Shown here piece by piece: positions 7,894 to 18,509 of a stretch of DNA of 64,000 nt. Position numbers and translations under genes: made by a program. The stretch spans positions 1 to 64,000 of the forward strand of contig NZ_SCWA01000014.1 in assembly GCF_004359615.1 (NCBI RefSeq), read 5' to 3'. The notes beneath the pieces were generated by a model. It ran no database searches. It saw nothing but the letters and a program-made list of their open reading frames with translations, and was not told the DNA's origin. Each line of letters opens with the position of its first letter. Within the stretch, counting starts at the first letter, position 1. Source of the stretch: Macrococcus brunensis. Lineage in GTDB: Bacteria > Bacillota > Bacilli > Staphylococcales > Staphylococcaceae.

Positions 7894-9708
7894 TTATCTG
7901 TTATACATTTTTTTGATTAATTTTTCAAACTCATCCAAGCGTGTTTCAAAGACTTTGCAGGCCTGTTCTATAGGTTCGCTCGTTGTCATATCAACGCCTG
8001 CTTTCTTTAATACTTCAATCGGATAGTCTGAACTACCAGCTTTCAAGAATTCATTGATGTAACGTTCTACTGCAGGCTTTCCTTCTGATAATATCTGGTT
8101 ACTTAATGCTAATGCAGCACTATAACCTGTTGCATACTGATAGACATAATAGTTGTAGTAGAAGTGCGGGATACGGCTCCACTCTTTAGAAATATTGTCG
8201 TCTGTTTCTACGGCTTCACCGTAATACTTCTGATTTAACTTGGCATATTCAGCATTGAGGCGTTCACCTGTCAACGGTTCATTATTCTGTGCCAGTGTAT
8301 GGATCAAGTGTTCAAACTCCGCAAACATTGTCTGTCTGAAAACTGTTCCTTTAAAGCCTTCCAGCTGATAGTTGAGGAGATACAGTTTCTTCTTCTCATC
8401 TGTTAGTTTCTGATACATGTGATGTGCGAGTAACGCTTCATTACAAGTAGATGCTACTTCAGCTACAAAGATAGAATATCCGGACATATTGGACGGTTGG
8501 TTTTTACGAGAGAAATAGCTATGTGCTGAGTGACCGAATTCGTGTGTTAATGTAAATGTATTGTTTACTGTATCTGTCCAGTTCATCAGAATAAAAGGAT
8601 TTGTACCATATGTTCCAGATGAATAGGCACCGCTTCGTTTGCCTTTATTCTCATAAACATCTACCCAGCGATTGTTCAGGCCTTCTTCAATGACATCTGT
8701 GTACTCTTTCCCCATCGGTTCAAGTGATTCCAGCACCCATTTTTTCGCTTCTTCATAAGTGACTTCAAACTTCTCATCCTGCACAAGTGGTGTATACATG
8801 TCATACATTTTCATGTCTTCTAAGCCGAGCAGTTCTTTACGCAGTTTTGTATAACGATGTAATAGCGGCAGATGATCATGAATCGTTTTAATCAGATTAT
8901 CATAGACTGCTTCAGGAATATCATTATTGCTCAGTGCCTGCTGGCGTGGTGAGTCATAGTTTCTGACTTTACTTGAGAATAAAGCAGACTTCACTTTACC
9001 TCCTAATGTCTGTGACAATGTATTATTGAACTGACCATACGCACGATAGACTTCATTATATGCATTCTTTCGGAGCACGCGGTCTTCTGATTCCATATAC
9101 TTGCTGTAGGTCCCTTGAGATAACGGATGCAGCTGACCATCTTTATCCGCGACATCTTCAAACTTCAAGTCAGCATTATTGAACATACCGAAGACATTGC
9201 TTGGTGTGGACAGTGCTTCACTTGCTTCAGCTAAAATCTTTTCTTCTTTATCAGAAAGGACATGTGCTTTTTTCTTCATGATGCGTTCTAAATCAAATTT
9301 GTAGCGCTCGAGTTCCGGCTTTTCTTCTACAAAGCTCTCAATCGTTTTTTCATCGATTGTCATCAGTTCAGGCATCATAAAACTCCAGGCACTTGATAAC
9401 TTTGCAGCAAGTGATGCCGCACGCTGTTCCATCCCTGCATAATGCGCATCTGATGTATCCTGATCGTGCTTTAAGTGTGCATATGTATAGACCTTGCCTA
9501 ACTTCTCATCGATTTCACTATCGAGTAAAAGGGCCTGATACAATGTCTCTGCACTCTCTCCCAGGCGACCCTTTACTTCCTCCTCACGACCGATATAACT
9601 CTCAGTATCTTTAAATGCAGCTTCAAAAGCGGCATCGTCTTTAAAAATCGTCGTTAAGTCCCATGTGTTTTCTAACTTCTGTTCTGCTCTAGTAATTAGT
9701 TCAGCCAT
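7894..9708 (-). CDS. pepF: oligoendopeptidase F
   Basis: Cytosolic zinc metallopeptidase of family M3 that cuts short peptides of roughly 7-17 residues. The 604-residue protein is of normal length and has the zinc motif HEFGHSAHS near residue 390 with the further glutamate in IFVAEVAST. It starts 51 bp downstream of coiA, but with its own AGGAAAG site. It neighbours competence genes (coiA, mecA), as in Bacillus and staphylococci. No hairpin was found between its stop and the RsaE promoter. Confidence 0.96.
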   Translation of the reverse strand: MAELITRAEQKLENTWDLTTIFKDDAAFEAAFKDTESYIGREEEVKGRLGESAETLYQALLLDSEIDEKLGKVYTYAHLKHDQDTSDAHYAGMEQRAASLAAKLSSAWSFMMPELMTIDEKTIESFVEEKPELERYKFDLERIMKKKAHVLSDKEEKILAEASEALSTPSNVFGMFNNADLKFEDVADKDGQLHPLSQGTYSKYMESEDRVLRKNAYNEVYRAYGQFNNTLSQTLGGKVKSALFSSKVRNYDSPRQQALSNNDIPEAVYDNLIKTIHDHLPLLHRYTKLRKELLGLEDMKMYDMYTPLVQDEKFEVTYEEAKKWVLESLEPMGKEYTDVIEEGLNNRWVDVYENKGKRSGAYSSGTYGTNPFILMNWTDTVNNTFTLTHEFGHSAHSYFSRKNQPSNMSGYSIFVAEVASTCNEALLAHHMYQKLTDEKKKLYLLNYQLEGFKGTVFRQTMFAEFEHLIHTLAQNNEPLTGERLNAEYAKLNQKYYGEAVETDDNISKEWSRIPHFYYNYYVYQYATGYSAALALSNQILSEGKPAVERYINEFLKAGSSDYPIEVLKKAGVDMTTSEPIEQACKVFETRLDEFEKLIKKMYNR

Positions 9709-9759
9709 ATACTTTCCTCCAAAAATTTAGATTATTATAATTTTCTCACTTTTCAGTCA

Positions 9760-10731
9760 TTAATGCACGTATAATTTCTTATAAGCAGCTAAATACTGTG
9801 CAACCAGTTCAGACACAATCTCATACTCAGATAACAGCGTATGAACACCGTAAAAATCCAGTTTGTCAGCTAAACGTTCTACCGTATATGTTTGATTCTT
9901 CAGTAGCAGCAGGAGCATACTCTGCCATGTAACCGGATGCGTCCTGATATAGAACTGATGTGGCACGACGATTCCGATAGACTGAGGCAGCGTGCGGTGA
10001 TTGATACCTAACTGGTACAGAGCACTCAGTGTTGGTTCCCTCACATCTTTCAGCTGCAGACATCGTCTGATAAACATATTCTGCTGCTGTTTCGTCAGCT
10101 GATGAGATTGTCTCGTAACTACCCGGTCTATCATGAATGCTTCAAAACACGAGACACTGTACCTCTCGTATGTGACAGAAAGTGTCGGTGTTATATCACC
10201 TAACTGATAGCAGTAAAACTGATCCTCGCTTTTGTTATAACTGAAAAGCTGCATACGCTCAGTCTGGACCAGCGCACGTTGAAATGCCGTCAGCTTCAGC
10301 ATGCAGTCATTCCGTGATAGAGCCTCATCTTCTGCTATCCAGATGACATCCATGTTCAATCGCCTGTATCCTGCACTTCTGCGTAAAATTGCATCGACCG
10401 GAATGACAGAGAGCTGCAACTCTACTGCGAGAGTCCTGTCTACCAGAATATCCGGTATCTGCTCGATTTCACTCAGAAAGTATTCCATATCCACGTGATG
10501 AGCTCTCGCCATATCATAGAGATGATGCTTTCCCTGCAGATGAACAAGCGACTCTGTCTTATAAGTTGATTTATGACAGTCAATGACACGCTGGTGCGAG
10601 AAATGCGCAATTTTGTAACGTCCTTGTTTTAAAGTCACGGGTTTCAAACATACAGGACAGCGGTAATGCAGTTTTAAATCTGCCTGATGTGCCTGAGTGT
10701 AGATTCCTTCTTCTGTGACAGCGATTAACAT
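9760..10731 (-). CDS. coiA: competence protein CoiA
   Basis: CoiA acts in DNA uptake/recombination during natural transformation. The protein (323 residues) has the zinc-finger-like N-terminus (HYRCPVCLKPVTLKQGRYKIAHFSH, summarised by C-P-V-C at about residues 25-28 and H-F-S-H near 44). This is followed by the nuclease-like region with AVELQLS near residue 100. The ATG at 10731 was chosen over the longer frame because AGGGGGTG lies just upstream. Its presence with med and mecA elsewhere in the window suggests a retained competence circuit; comK itself is not here. Confidence 0.9.
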   Translation of the reverse strand: MLIAVTEEGIYTQAHQADLKLHYRCPVCLKPVTLKQGRYKIAHFSHQRVIDCHKSTYKTESLVHLQGKHHLYDMARAHHVDMEYFLSEIEQIPDILVDRTLAVELQLSVIPVDAILRRSAGYRRLNMDVIWIAEDEALSRNDCMLKLTAFQRALVQTERMQLFSYNKSEDQFYCYQLGDITPTLSVTYERYSVSCFEAFMIDRVVTRQSHQLTKQQQNMFIRRCLQLKDVREPTLSALYQLGINHRTLPQSIGIVVPHQFYIRTHPVTWQSMLLLLLKNQTYTVERLADKLDFYGVHTLLSEYEIVSELVAQYLAAYKKLYVH

Positions 10732-10803
10732 AAAAACACCCCCTACTAAATAATCGTAGAGAGTGGACAATATTATTTTTAAAGATTCTATAGTTTGTGT
10801 AAA

Positions 10804-11478
10804 TTACACTGAGAAATAGTGTCTCACTTGGCGACGAACATTATGACTCATAATGACTTTACCGTATTCCTCCAGCATTGGATGATTCATTTTAGAAGGA
10901 TTCGCATATTCAAAAAGATGGGAGACATAGCTGTCCATGGCATCTTCCGTTGCACGGCTGTCAAAATGAACGTAATAGTAATATTTATTGTCATGCATAT
11001 AGAGCAGGTCTTCCATATCTACTTCTATACTATCTGCATGACTGAACTGGATGACTTCCTCAAGACTGGCAAACTCCGCGACTAATTCACGGCTTTTCTT
11101 ACGTTTGTTATCCTGTGAAGCTCTATCTAATAAATCTGCAACGCCGTGGTCATGTTCCAGCGCTTTATTTAAGTATTCATTGACTTGATATTCAAGCTGA
11201 TCACTTGTCTCTTCTTCAGGCAGATGCATGAAATCGTCCTGCTTTGACTTCGTCACCACGAATTCAATTCCTTTGTCGAAAGCATGGACTTGTATCCATA
11301 GAGGTCCTTCTACAACAAATTCCTCTTCTTCATTGATTTCTTCCATCATAGACCAGAAGAACTCTTCCCCTTTACGACGGTTCATCCACAGGTCATCCTG
11401 CCTGAAACCGCGTTCTTCGATATCACGGTAAGTCAGATAAAATTTAATCGTTGACTCATTAATGCGTTCTATTCTCAT
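10804..11478 (-). CDS. mecA: adaptor protein MecA
   Basis: MecA links ClpC-ClpP to substrates such as ComK. (It is unrelated to the methicillin-resistance gene of the same name.) The 224-residue protein has the typical N-terminal substrate domain (MRIERINESTIKFYLTY) and a C-terminal ClpC-binding domain from about residue 130 (LVAEFASLEEVIQF). The linker is acidic. It has a clear promoter at 11517-11544 with an inverted repeat over the start point. It lies between coiA and spx, the usual order in this family. Confidence 0.95.
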   Translation of the reverse strand: MRIERINESTIKFYLTYRDIEERGFRQDDLWMNRRKGEEFFWSMMEEINEEEEFVVEGPLWIQVHAFDKGIEFVVTKSKQDDFMHLPEEETSDQLEYQVNEYLNKALEHDHGVADLLDRASQDNKRKKSRELVAEFASLEEVIQFSHADSIEVDMEDLLYMHDNKYYYYVHFDSRATEDAMDSYVSHLFEYANPSKMNHPMLEEYGKVIMSHNVRRQVRHYFSV

Positions 11479-11495
11479 CCCAATACCTCCTTACT

Positions 11496-11544
11496 GATGA
11501 GTAGTATCACTATTGTATTATACTCATCCGTAAAAACCTAACAA
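11496..11544 (-). promoter_or_regulatory. mecA promoter overlapped by an inverted repeat
   Basis: Minus-strand TTGTTA (11539-11544) and TATAAT (11517-11522) are 16 nt apart. A perfect 8-bp inverted repeat, GATGAGTA (11496-11503) and TACTCATC (11521-11528), spans from inside the spacer to downstream of the start point. This is where a repressor would bind. No known regulator is recognised from the motif. Confidence 0.6.
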
Positions 11545-11550
11545 TTTGAT

Positions 11551-11579
11551 TAAAAAAAGCTACCTCTAAAGAGGTAGCT
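11551..11579 (-). terminator. spx terminator
   Basis: Perfect stem AGCTACCTC / GAGGTAGCT with a TAAA loop, followed on the minus strand by seven T. It begins at the last base of the spx stop codon. Confidence 0.92.
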
Positions 11580-11974
11580 TAGTCAACCATACGCTGAGCT
11601 TCAAGAAGCTGGAATGTACGGACTTTACGTGGCAGGAACCGACGAATTTCATCTTCGTTATAGCCGACTTGCAGGCGCTTTTCATCCAAGATGATCGGAC
11701 GACGTAGTAAGCCTGGATTGTCCTGAATAATCTGATAAAGTTCCTGCAGAGGAAGGGCATCGATATCCACATTCAATTTCTGGAATGTTTTAGAACGTGT
11801 TGAGATGATTTCATCTGTTCCGTCTTCAGTCATACGTAAAATTGCTTTTATTTCGTCAAGGGATAAATTTTCTGAGAAAATATTGCGCTCCGTATACGGA
11901 ATATCATGTTCTTGTAACCATGCTTTCGCTTTACGGCAAGATGTGCAACTAGGTGAAGTAAATAATGTTACCAT
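11579..11974 (-). CDS. spx: redox-responsive transcriptional regulator Spx
   Basis: ArsC-fold protein that binds the alpha subunit of RNA polymerase and redirects transcription under thiol stress. With the ATG at 11974 (TAGGAG site upstream) it is 131 residues, the standard length. The redox switch is C10-T-S-C13. The segment [20 protein letters not shown] is typical of the family. Its stability should be set by SpxH (encoded at 6730-7509) and ClpXP. It is monocistronic, with a terminator at its stop and about 200 bp of upstream non-coding DNA. Confidence 0.97.
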   Translation of the reverse strand: MVTLFTSPSCTSCRKAKAWLQEHDIPYTERNIFSENLSLDEIKAILRMTEDGTDEIISTRSKTFQKLNVDIDALPLQELYQIIQDNPGLLRRPIILDEKRLQVGYNEDEIRRFLPRKVRTFQLLEAQRMVD

Positions 11975-12182
11975 ACATCTCACACTCCTAATAATTTTAA
12001 TTTAGATTAGTGATGAATCAATTAATTCTCTATTCCCTTGTGTCAAGTGATTAAACCTGATGTTAGAAATTTCATCTGCTAACCTTATGACTTTATTATA
12101 ATGAACGAAAATGAGAATTAAATGAGAAAAATGAATTAATCTTCATTTTCCTAAGAATATTTCGCAAAGTCGTCATATTTAA

Positions 12183-13227
<1,045 letters not shown>

Positions 13228-13229
<2 letters not shown>

Positions 13230-13255
13230 AACACGGTCAACTGACCGTGTTTTTT
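13228..13255 (+). terminator. trpS terminator
   Basis: Stem AACACGGTCA / TGACCGTGTT with a small loop followed by TTTTTT. It overlaps the trpS stop. Confidence 0.9.
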
Positions 13256-13262
13256 CATTTAA

Positions 13263-13292
13263 AAAAGGAGCAATCAGCTGATTGCTCCTTTT
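13263..13292 (-). terminator. oppA terminator
   Basis: Perfect 30-bp palindrome (AAAAGGAGCAATCAG and its complement) with T residues on the minus-strand side, a few bases after the oppA stop. It ends the opp operon. Confidence 0.9.
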
Positions 13293-13296
13293 CGTA

Positions 13297-14964
13297 TTAT
13301 TTTTTGCCTTCGATGTAAGTTTCTTTAAGAGTAGTGTCTCCAGCGAATTTGTGAGTGACGAAGTTTTTGATGTAGCCTTGACGTAAACGTGCGCCACCTG
13401 CTTGATACATCGGGATGATAACTGCTTCATCTAAGAATTTAGTTTCTGCGTCTTGTAAAGTTGTCCAACGTTCTTCAGGCTTTTGAAGTAATGGACCTTT
13501 AGCATCTTTGATCATCTTATCAAATTCTGCATTAGACCAGCCTGTCTGGTTGTGAGCACCTTTAGTAACGAACATATCAAGGAATGTCATTGGGTCTGGA
13601 TAGTCAGGACCCCAGCCGCCGAATGCAAGTTCGTAGTTACCTTTAGATTCTAACTCAAGTTTTTGTTTGAATGGCTGCTGTTTAATTTTAAGCGTTACGC
13701 CAGGTAATGAAGTTTCAACTTGCTCTTTAACATACTCACCAGCTTTTTTAGCTGTATCAGCATCGAATGTTAAGTATTCGAATTCGAACTTATCTTTGCC
13801 CAGTTCTTTCTTCGCTTTTTCTAAATATTTCTGCGCTTCTGCTTTATCGTAGTTAAGTGGAGATTTAACACCTGAAATGTAGTCTTCACCTGCTTCGTTT
13901 TTCACGAATTCTTTAGGCATTAACGTATCGATAGCGATAGAACCATTGTTAAGAATCGTTTTTGTTAACTTTTCTTTGTCGATAGATTTAGCTAAAGCAA
14001 GACGTAAGTTTTTATTCGCTAAATCTTTGTTTTTACCTTGGTTCATACGAACGAAGTATGTTGAAGCATCAAGTTCAGTAGAGAAGTTTTTGTCTGATTT
14101 ATATTTATCAACGTTCTCAGCAGTTAAACCTACTGTATCGATATCACCAGTTGTGTACATGTTAAGCGCTGTTTGAGCGTCTTTAACGACCTGGTAGTTA
14201 ACTTCTGTTAACTTCACTTTATCTTTATCCCAATATTGATCATTTTTCTTATACTGGAAGTTTTTCTCTGTATTCCATTCGCTTAAAACAAAAGGTCCAT
14301 TGTAAAGAGTTGTATCTTTAGTTGTTCCGTATTTAGAACCTTGCTCTTTAACGAATTTTTCGTTCTGCGGTAAGAATGAACCGAATGCAAGTAACTCTTT
14401 GAAGTATGGTACAGCTGTTTCTAACTGAATTTCAAGTGTATTGTCATCTACTGCTTTAACACCTAATTCTGATGGCTTCATTTTGCCTTCATTGACTGCA
14501 GCAGCATTTTTAAGATCCATCATGATGTAAGCATATTCTGCAGCTGTCTTAGGATCTAATGAACGTTGCCAAGCAAAGACGAAATCCTTAGCTGTTACAG
14601 GGTCGCCATTTGACCATTTAGCATCTTTACGTAATTTAATAGTCCAAGTTTTGCCGTCCTTAGAAATTTCAGGATCCCCTTCAGCTACGCCTGGTACTGC
14701 TTTGTCATCTTTATCTAAAGTGTAAAGACCTTCCATAACTTGGTTGAATGTATCAAAAGAAACTTGGTCAGTCGCTAATGATGAGTCAAGTGTCGGAATA
14801 TCTGAACTAGAAGCGAAATTTAATACTTGTTCTTCTCCACCGCCGCTACCAGAATCTCCAGTAGATTTGGTGTCTTTAGAATCGTTGCCGCCGCCTGTAC
14901 AAGCTGCTGTAAAACCTGATACTGCGATTAATGATGCTAAGAATAATGAACTTTGCTTCTTCAT
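13297..14964 (-). CDS. oppA: oligopeptide ABC transporter substrate-binding lipoprotein OppA
   Basis: Extracellular peptide-binding protein of the SBP_bac_5 family feeding OppBCDF. The 555-residue protein has a lipoprotein signal with Cys22 after FTAA, a Gly/Ser/Asp-rich linker, and family motifs (FVFAWQRSLDP, GGWGPDYPDP). It lies last in an oppB-C-D-F-A order. A hairpin at 15181-15203 separates it from oppF, and its own 244-bp leader has a CodY box, so it is probably made in excess of the permease. Which of several staphylococcal Opp systems is orthologous was not decided. Confidence 0.95.
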   Translation of the reverse strand: MKKQSSLFLASLIAVSGFTAACTGGGNDSKDTKSTGDSGSGGGEEQVLNFASSSDIPTLDSSLATDQVSFDTFNQVMEGLYTLDKDDKAVPGVAEGDPEISKDGKTWTIKLRKDAKWSNGDPVTAKDFVFAWQRSLDPKTAAEYAYIMMDLKNAAAVNEGKMKPSELGVKAVDDNTLEIQLETAVPYFKELLAFGSFLPQNEKFVKEQGSKYGTTKDTTLYNGPFVLSEWNTEKNFQYKKNDQYWDKDKVKLTEVNYQVVKDAQTALNMYTTGDIDTVGLTAENVDKYKSDKNFSTELDASTYFVRMNQGKNKDLANKNLRLALAKSIDKEKLTKTILNNGSIAIDTLMPKEFVKNEAGEDYISGVKSPLNYDKAEAQKYLEKAKKELGKDKFEFEYLTFDADTAKKAGEYVKEQVETSLPGVTLKIKQQPFKQKLELESKGNYELAFGGWGPDYPDPMTFLDMFVTKGAHNQTGWSNAEFDKMIKDAKGPLLQKPEERWTTLQDAETKFLDEAVIIPMYQAGGARLRQGYIKNFVTHKFAGDTTLKETYIEGKK

Positions 14965-15005
14965 GAATTTGCCCCCTATTGTTTAGTGAAAATCAATCTG
15001 TATTG

Positions 15006-15020
15006 AATTTTCAGAAGATT
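15006..15020 (-). promoter_or_regulatory. CodY box upstream of oppA
   Basis: AATTTTCAGAAGATT differs from the CodY consensus AATTTTCWGAAAATT at one position. It lies 42 bp upstream of the oppA ATG. Peptide-transport genes are classic CodY targets, so repression in amino-acid-rich conditions is expected. Confidence 0.82.
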
Positions 15021-15180
15021 TGTATTAATTATATTTTACCAACTTACATGTTGCAATACTTTTTTTAAATATTTTGACTTTTTTAATAATTTATATTAAT
15101 TCACTTTTTACACTGTTTTACTCTATTAACATCTGTAAATTCTAATTTTTATATAAAATAGTTAATAAACCTATAAGAGA

Positions 15181-15203
15181 AAACCATACTCAAAGTATGG
15201 TTT
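15181..15203 (-). terminator. oppF-oppA intercistronic hairpin
   Basis: Perfect 10-bp stem AAACCATACT / AGTATGGTTT with a 3-nt loop just after the oppF stop. The minus-strand tail (TCTCTTATAGG) is only weakly T-rich. It may terminate partially or protect the 3' end of oppBCDF mRNA. Confidence 0.65.
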
Positions 15204-15208
15204 CGATC

Positions 15209-16366
15209 TTATAACTGGCCGACAGCTGTTGTGCCTTTATGATGGTTATAATTTGCTTTATGTTTTTCATATTCACTTGGCGAACAATAAACATAATGAT
15301 CTGGTGCAACTTCACGAAGTTCTAACACATCGTCCGCTGAATAGGCATGAACATCCGGATTATAAGTATGTCTGACACGCGTACGTTCACTTTCAGGGTC
15401 TGGAAGTGGAATAGCTGAAAGCAGCGATTTTGTATACTCATGAAGTGGATTGTTATAGATAGCATCTGCTGGACCAATTTCAACTAATTTACCGAAGTAC
15501 ATAACACCAATACGGTCAGAGATGTATTTTACCATCGATAAGTCATGAGCAATAAACATAAATGTGATGCCGCGTTCTCTTTGGAGCTCCTGCATCAAGT
15601 TGACAACTTGAGCCTGGATAGACACGTCTAGTGCTGAAATCGGCTCGTCAGCTATGATAAAATCAGGTTCAACTGCGAGTGCACGGGCAATTCCAATACG
15701 TTGACGCTGGCCACCAGAGAACTCGTGTGGATAACGGTTGGCATGTTCTTTATTAAGTCCAACTGTCTGTAATAATTCATAGACACGGTTTGCACGGTCC
15801 TGTTTATTTTTAGCAAGTTTATGAATATCAATGCCTTCAGCAATAATATCCATGACTTTAAGTCTTGGATTAAGAGATGCATAAGGATCCTGGAAGATCA
15901 TCTGCATACGACGATTGAAATGCAGCAAGTCTTTCTTGCGTTTAATAGACTGGATATCAGTGCCATCAAAGTACACTTTACCACCTGTTGCATCATAAAG
16001 TTTGATGAGAGAACGCCCTGTTGTTGACTTCCCGCAGCCTGATTCTCCTACAAAGCCAAGTGTCTCCCCTTTATAAATATCAAATGAAATATCATCAATC
16101 GCTTTAACTTCATTAGATTTTCCCACATTAAAATATTGCTTCAGGTTTTTAACTTCAATCAGTTTTTCCTTATTAGCACCGTAATGCGTTGTGTAACCAG
16201 ATGCTCTGAGTTCATCTTCAGTCAGTTCAGTCTTGTTCAGCTCTCTATCTGAGTACTGAGCTGTCGTTTCAGTAATCTGAGATTCATCGACGACTAATGG
16301 CCCATCTTCAATGCTGTGTTCTTTAAGTGTATCAGGATGCAGATCCTGTTTATATTCTTCTCTCAT
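15209..16366 (-). CDS. oppF: oligopeptide ABC transporter ATP-binding protein OppF
   Basis: One of two ATPases powering peptide import. The ABC domain starts only near residue 68 (LIEVKNLKQYFNVG) with Walker A GESGCGKST, signature SGGQRQRIGIARAL, and Walker B FIIADEP. A C-terminal oligopeptide/dipeptide extension follows. The first about 65 residues are an acidic extension not expected in OppF, which makes the protein 385 residues rather than about 315-330. The TAATG overlap with oppD fixes the start at 16366 and shows translational coupling. Confidence 0.94.
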   Translation of the reverse strand: MREEYKQDLHPDTLKEHSIEDGPLVVDESQITETTAQYSDRELNKTELTEDELRASGYTTHYGANKEKLIEVKNLKQYFNVGKSNEVKAIDDISFDIYKGETLGFVGESGCGKSTTGRSLIKLYDATGGKVYFDGTDIQSIKRKKDLLHFNRRMQMIFQDPYASLNPRLKVMDIIAEGIDIHKLAKNKQDRANRVYELLQTVGLNKEHANRYPHEFSGGQRQRIGIARALAVEPDFIIADEPISALDVSIQAQVVNLMQELQRERGITFMFIAHDLSMVKYISDRIGVMYFGKLVEIGPADAIYNNPLHEYTKSLLSAIPLPDPESERTRVRHTYNPDVHAYSADDVLELREVAPDHYVYCSPSEYEKHKANYNHHKGTTAVGQL

Positions 16367-17439
16367 TAGAAGCTTACCCCCTCTACTTGTCTTGGCTGAT
16401 CGAACTGGCCAGGAAGTTTTCTCTGCTTCATTTTAACCATTTCTGGCGGGTCCACTTGAGGTGCCTGTGGATCCATTAACCATGATTTGACGAAATGAGT
16501 CGGTGATACCTGGTACCAAGGTGGCTCCTGTTCAAAATCAATCTGAAGTGCATAATCAGAACGACGTGCAAATGCATCTCCAACAGGTGGTTTGATGAGG
16601 TCTGGTGGAGTACCTGGAATCGCTTTAAGCTGTGTATCCTGTGCAGTGTCAAGACTTGGCATAGAAGATAGCAGGCCCCATGTATATGGATGTTTCGGAT
16701 CATAGAAAATCTCGTCAACTGTACCTGTTTCAACAATCTGTCCACCATACATGACTGCTACGCGGTCAGCAACGTTAGCAACGACGCCTAAATCATGAGT
16801 AATGAAGATGATTGAAGTATCAATTTTTTTCTGTAAGTCTTTCATCAGTTCAAGAATCTGTGCCTGAATCGTTACATCAAGTGCGGTCGTCGGTTCGTCA
16901 GCAATTAGCACTTTCGGGTCACATGCAAGTGCTGTCGCTATAACGATACGCTGACGCTGACCTCCCGAGAATTGGTGAGGATAGTTATTAAAACGACCTT
17001 CTGCATTAGGTAAGCCAACTAAGTTTAAAATATCAATTGCTCGAGCTTTAGCATCTGCTTTCGATAACTTTTGATGCTTGATTAAGGGTTCCATCACTTG
17101 CTTACCGATTTTCATCGTCGGATTCAATGAAGTCATCGGATCCTGGAAAATCATTGAAATGTCACGGCCACGTACTTTTTGCATTTCTTTTTCTGATAGC
17201 TTCGCTAAATCTTTACCATCAAAAAGAATCTGTCCTTCTTTAATACGACTTGGTGGTGTAGGCAATAATCGCATAATAGCTTTAGTTGTAACTGACTTAC
17301 CCGAACCTGATTCGCCTACGATTGCCAGCGTTTCCGCTTTATCAAGGTGAAAGTCTACTCCACGTACAGCCTGCACTTCTCCTGCATGGATATCGAAGGA
17401 AACTTTCAGGTTTCTCACTTCCAAAATTCTTTGTGCCAT
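16366..17439 (-). CDS. oppD: oligopeptide ABC transporter ATP-binding protein OppD
   Basis: Partner ATPase of OppF. The 357-residue protein shows Walker A GESGSGKSVT near residue 40, signature SGGQRQRIVIATAL, Walker B VLIADEPTTALD, and the C-terminal oligopeptide_HPY region (KHPYTWGLLSSMP). Its stop overlaps the oppF start by one base. It starts 17 bp after oppC with a GGAGG site. Confidence 0.96.
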   Translation of the reverse strand: MAQRILEVRNLKVSFDIHAGEVQAVRGVDFHLDKAETLAIVGESGSGKSVTTKAIMRLLPTPPSRIKEGQILFDGKDLAKLSEKEMQKVRGRDISMIFQDPMTSLNPTMKIGKQVMEPLIKHQKLSKADAKARAIDILNLVGLPNAEGRFNNYPHQFSGGQRQRIVIATALACDPKVLIADEPTTALDVTIQAQILELMKDLQKKIDTSIIFITHDLGVVANVADRVAVMYGGQIVETGTVDEIFYDPKHPYTWGLLSSMPSLDTAQDTQLKAIPGTPPDLIKPPVGDAFARRSDYALQIDFEQEPPWYQVSPTHFVKSWLMDPQAPQVDPPEMVKMKQRKLPGQFDQPRQVEGVSF

Positions 17440-17456
17440 TTATATTTCCTCCTTTA

Positions 17457-18509
17457 TTATTTACGCATTTTCGGATCGAGTGCATCACGTACACCATCAC
17501 CAAATAAGTAGAAGCAAAGAATCAATAAACTTAATACTGCTGATGGAATAAACATCTGATATGGATGGATTAATAACATTTTACGTCCATCATTGACTAA
17601 TGAACCTAAAGACGCTGCCGGTGAAGGAATACCTAAACCGATAAAGCTTAAGAAAGCTTCGAAGAAAATCGCACCAGGTACTGAGAACATTGCAGTAACA
17701 ATGATAGGGCCTAGTGTATTAGGTAAAATGTGTTTGAAAATTAAGCTTGAATTAGATGCCCCTAAAGTACGAGAAGCAAGAACGTATTCCTGTGACTTCA
17801 GTTTCAGGAACTGTCCACGAACGATACGGCTCATCCCTATCCAGCCTGTCAGAGACATGGCCAGGATAATGGTCATGATGCTTGCATCGAAAATGATAAC
17901 GAATAAAATCATGATAATCAGGTTAGGTATAGAGGCGATGATTTCGATGATACGTTGCATGACATTATCAACTGTACCTCCAAAGAAACCGGAAATCGCA
18001 CCATAAGTGATACCGATGACCACATCAAGGAATGCTGCAACAACACCAATCAGTATCGATACTTTTGTTCCTTCCCAGACACGAGTGAAGATATCACGGC
18101 CAAGGTCATCTGTACCGAACCAGTAGCTTTCTTTGACATTTTTCGCTTCATACATATCAAAGTTATCTTTATCACGACCATCAAACGGTAGGAAATGGAT
18201 ATCTTTTAAAGCTTCAATTTTAGGTGGTAAGTTCGCATGATCGACGTTTTGTGCCTTAAAAGTATGGCCGCTGATCATTGGACCGATAAGCGCCATTAAA
18301 AGAATTAAGATAAGGCCGATCAGACCCGCGATAGCTGCTTTATTGGATTTTAACTGCAGCCATGCATCCTGCCAGAACGTCCGACTTTCACGTTCAATCC
18401 TGTCTTCATAGATTTCGTCACGATTTGCCAGTACAAAAGGCTGCGCACGGCTTGTTGATAAGTTCTGATCAACATCGGCATGCGTATAAGTTTCTCTTTC
18501 TTTTACCAT
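17457..18509 (-). CDS. oppC: oligopeptide ABC transporter permease OppC
   Basis: Inner-membrane permease with a cytosolic N-terminal tail of about 50 residues, then a first membrane helix, a loop of about 80 residues, and the BPD transport domain (helices from about residue 150). The EAA-type loop motif (ASRTLGASNSSLIFKHILPN) contacts the ATPases. The ATG overlaps the oppB stop by one base. At 350 residues it is normal for the Opp type with an extended N-terminus. Confidence 0.95.
   Translation of the reverse strand: MVKERETYTHADVDQNLSTSRAQPFVLANRDEIYEDRIERESRTFWQDAWLQLKSNKAAIAGLIGLILILLMALIGPMISGHTFKAQNVDHANLPPKIEALKDIHFLPFDGRDKDNFDMYEAKNVKESYWFGTDDLGRDIFTRVWEGTKVSILIGVVAAFLDVVIGITYGAISGFFGGTVDNVMQRIIEIIASIPNLIIMILFVIIFDASIMTIILAMSLTGWIGMSRIVRGQFLKLKSQEYVLASRTLGASNSSLIFKHILPNTLGPIIVTAMFSVPGAIFFEAFLSFIGLGIPSPAASLGSLVNDGRKMLLIHPYQMFIPSAVLSLLILCFYLFGDGVRDALDPKMRK

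Noticed and set aside
7881-7894. cre-like TGAAAACGTTTTAT
   Set aside because: It has two mismatches at the conserved end and sits at the pepF stop, upstream of the RsaE -35. It is too weak to call as a CcpA site.
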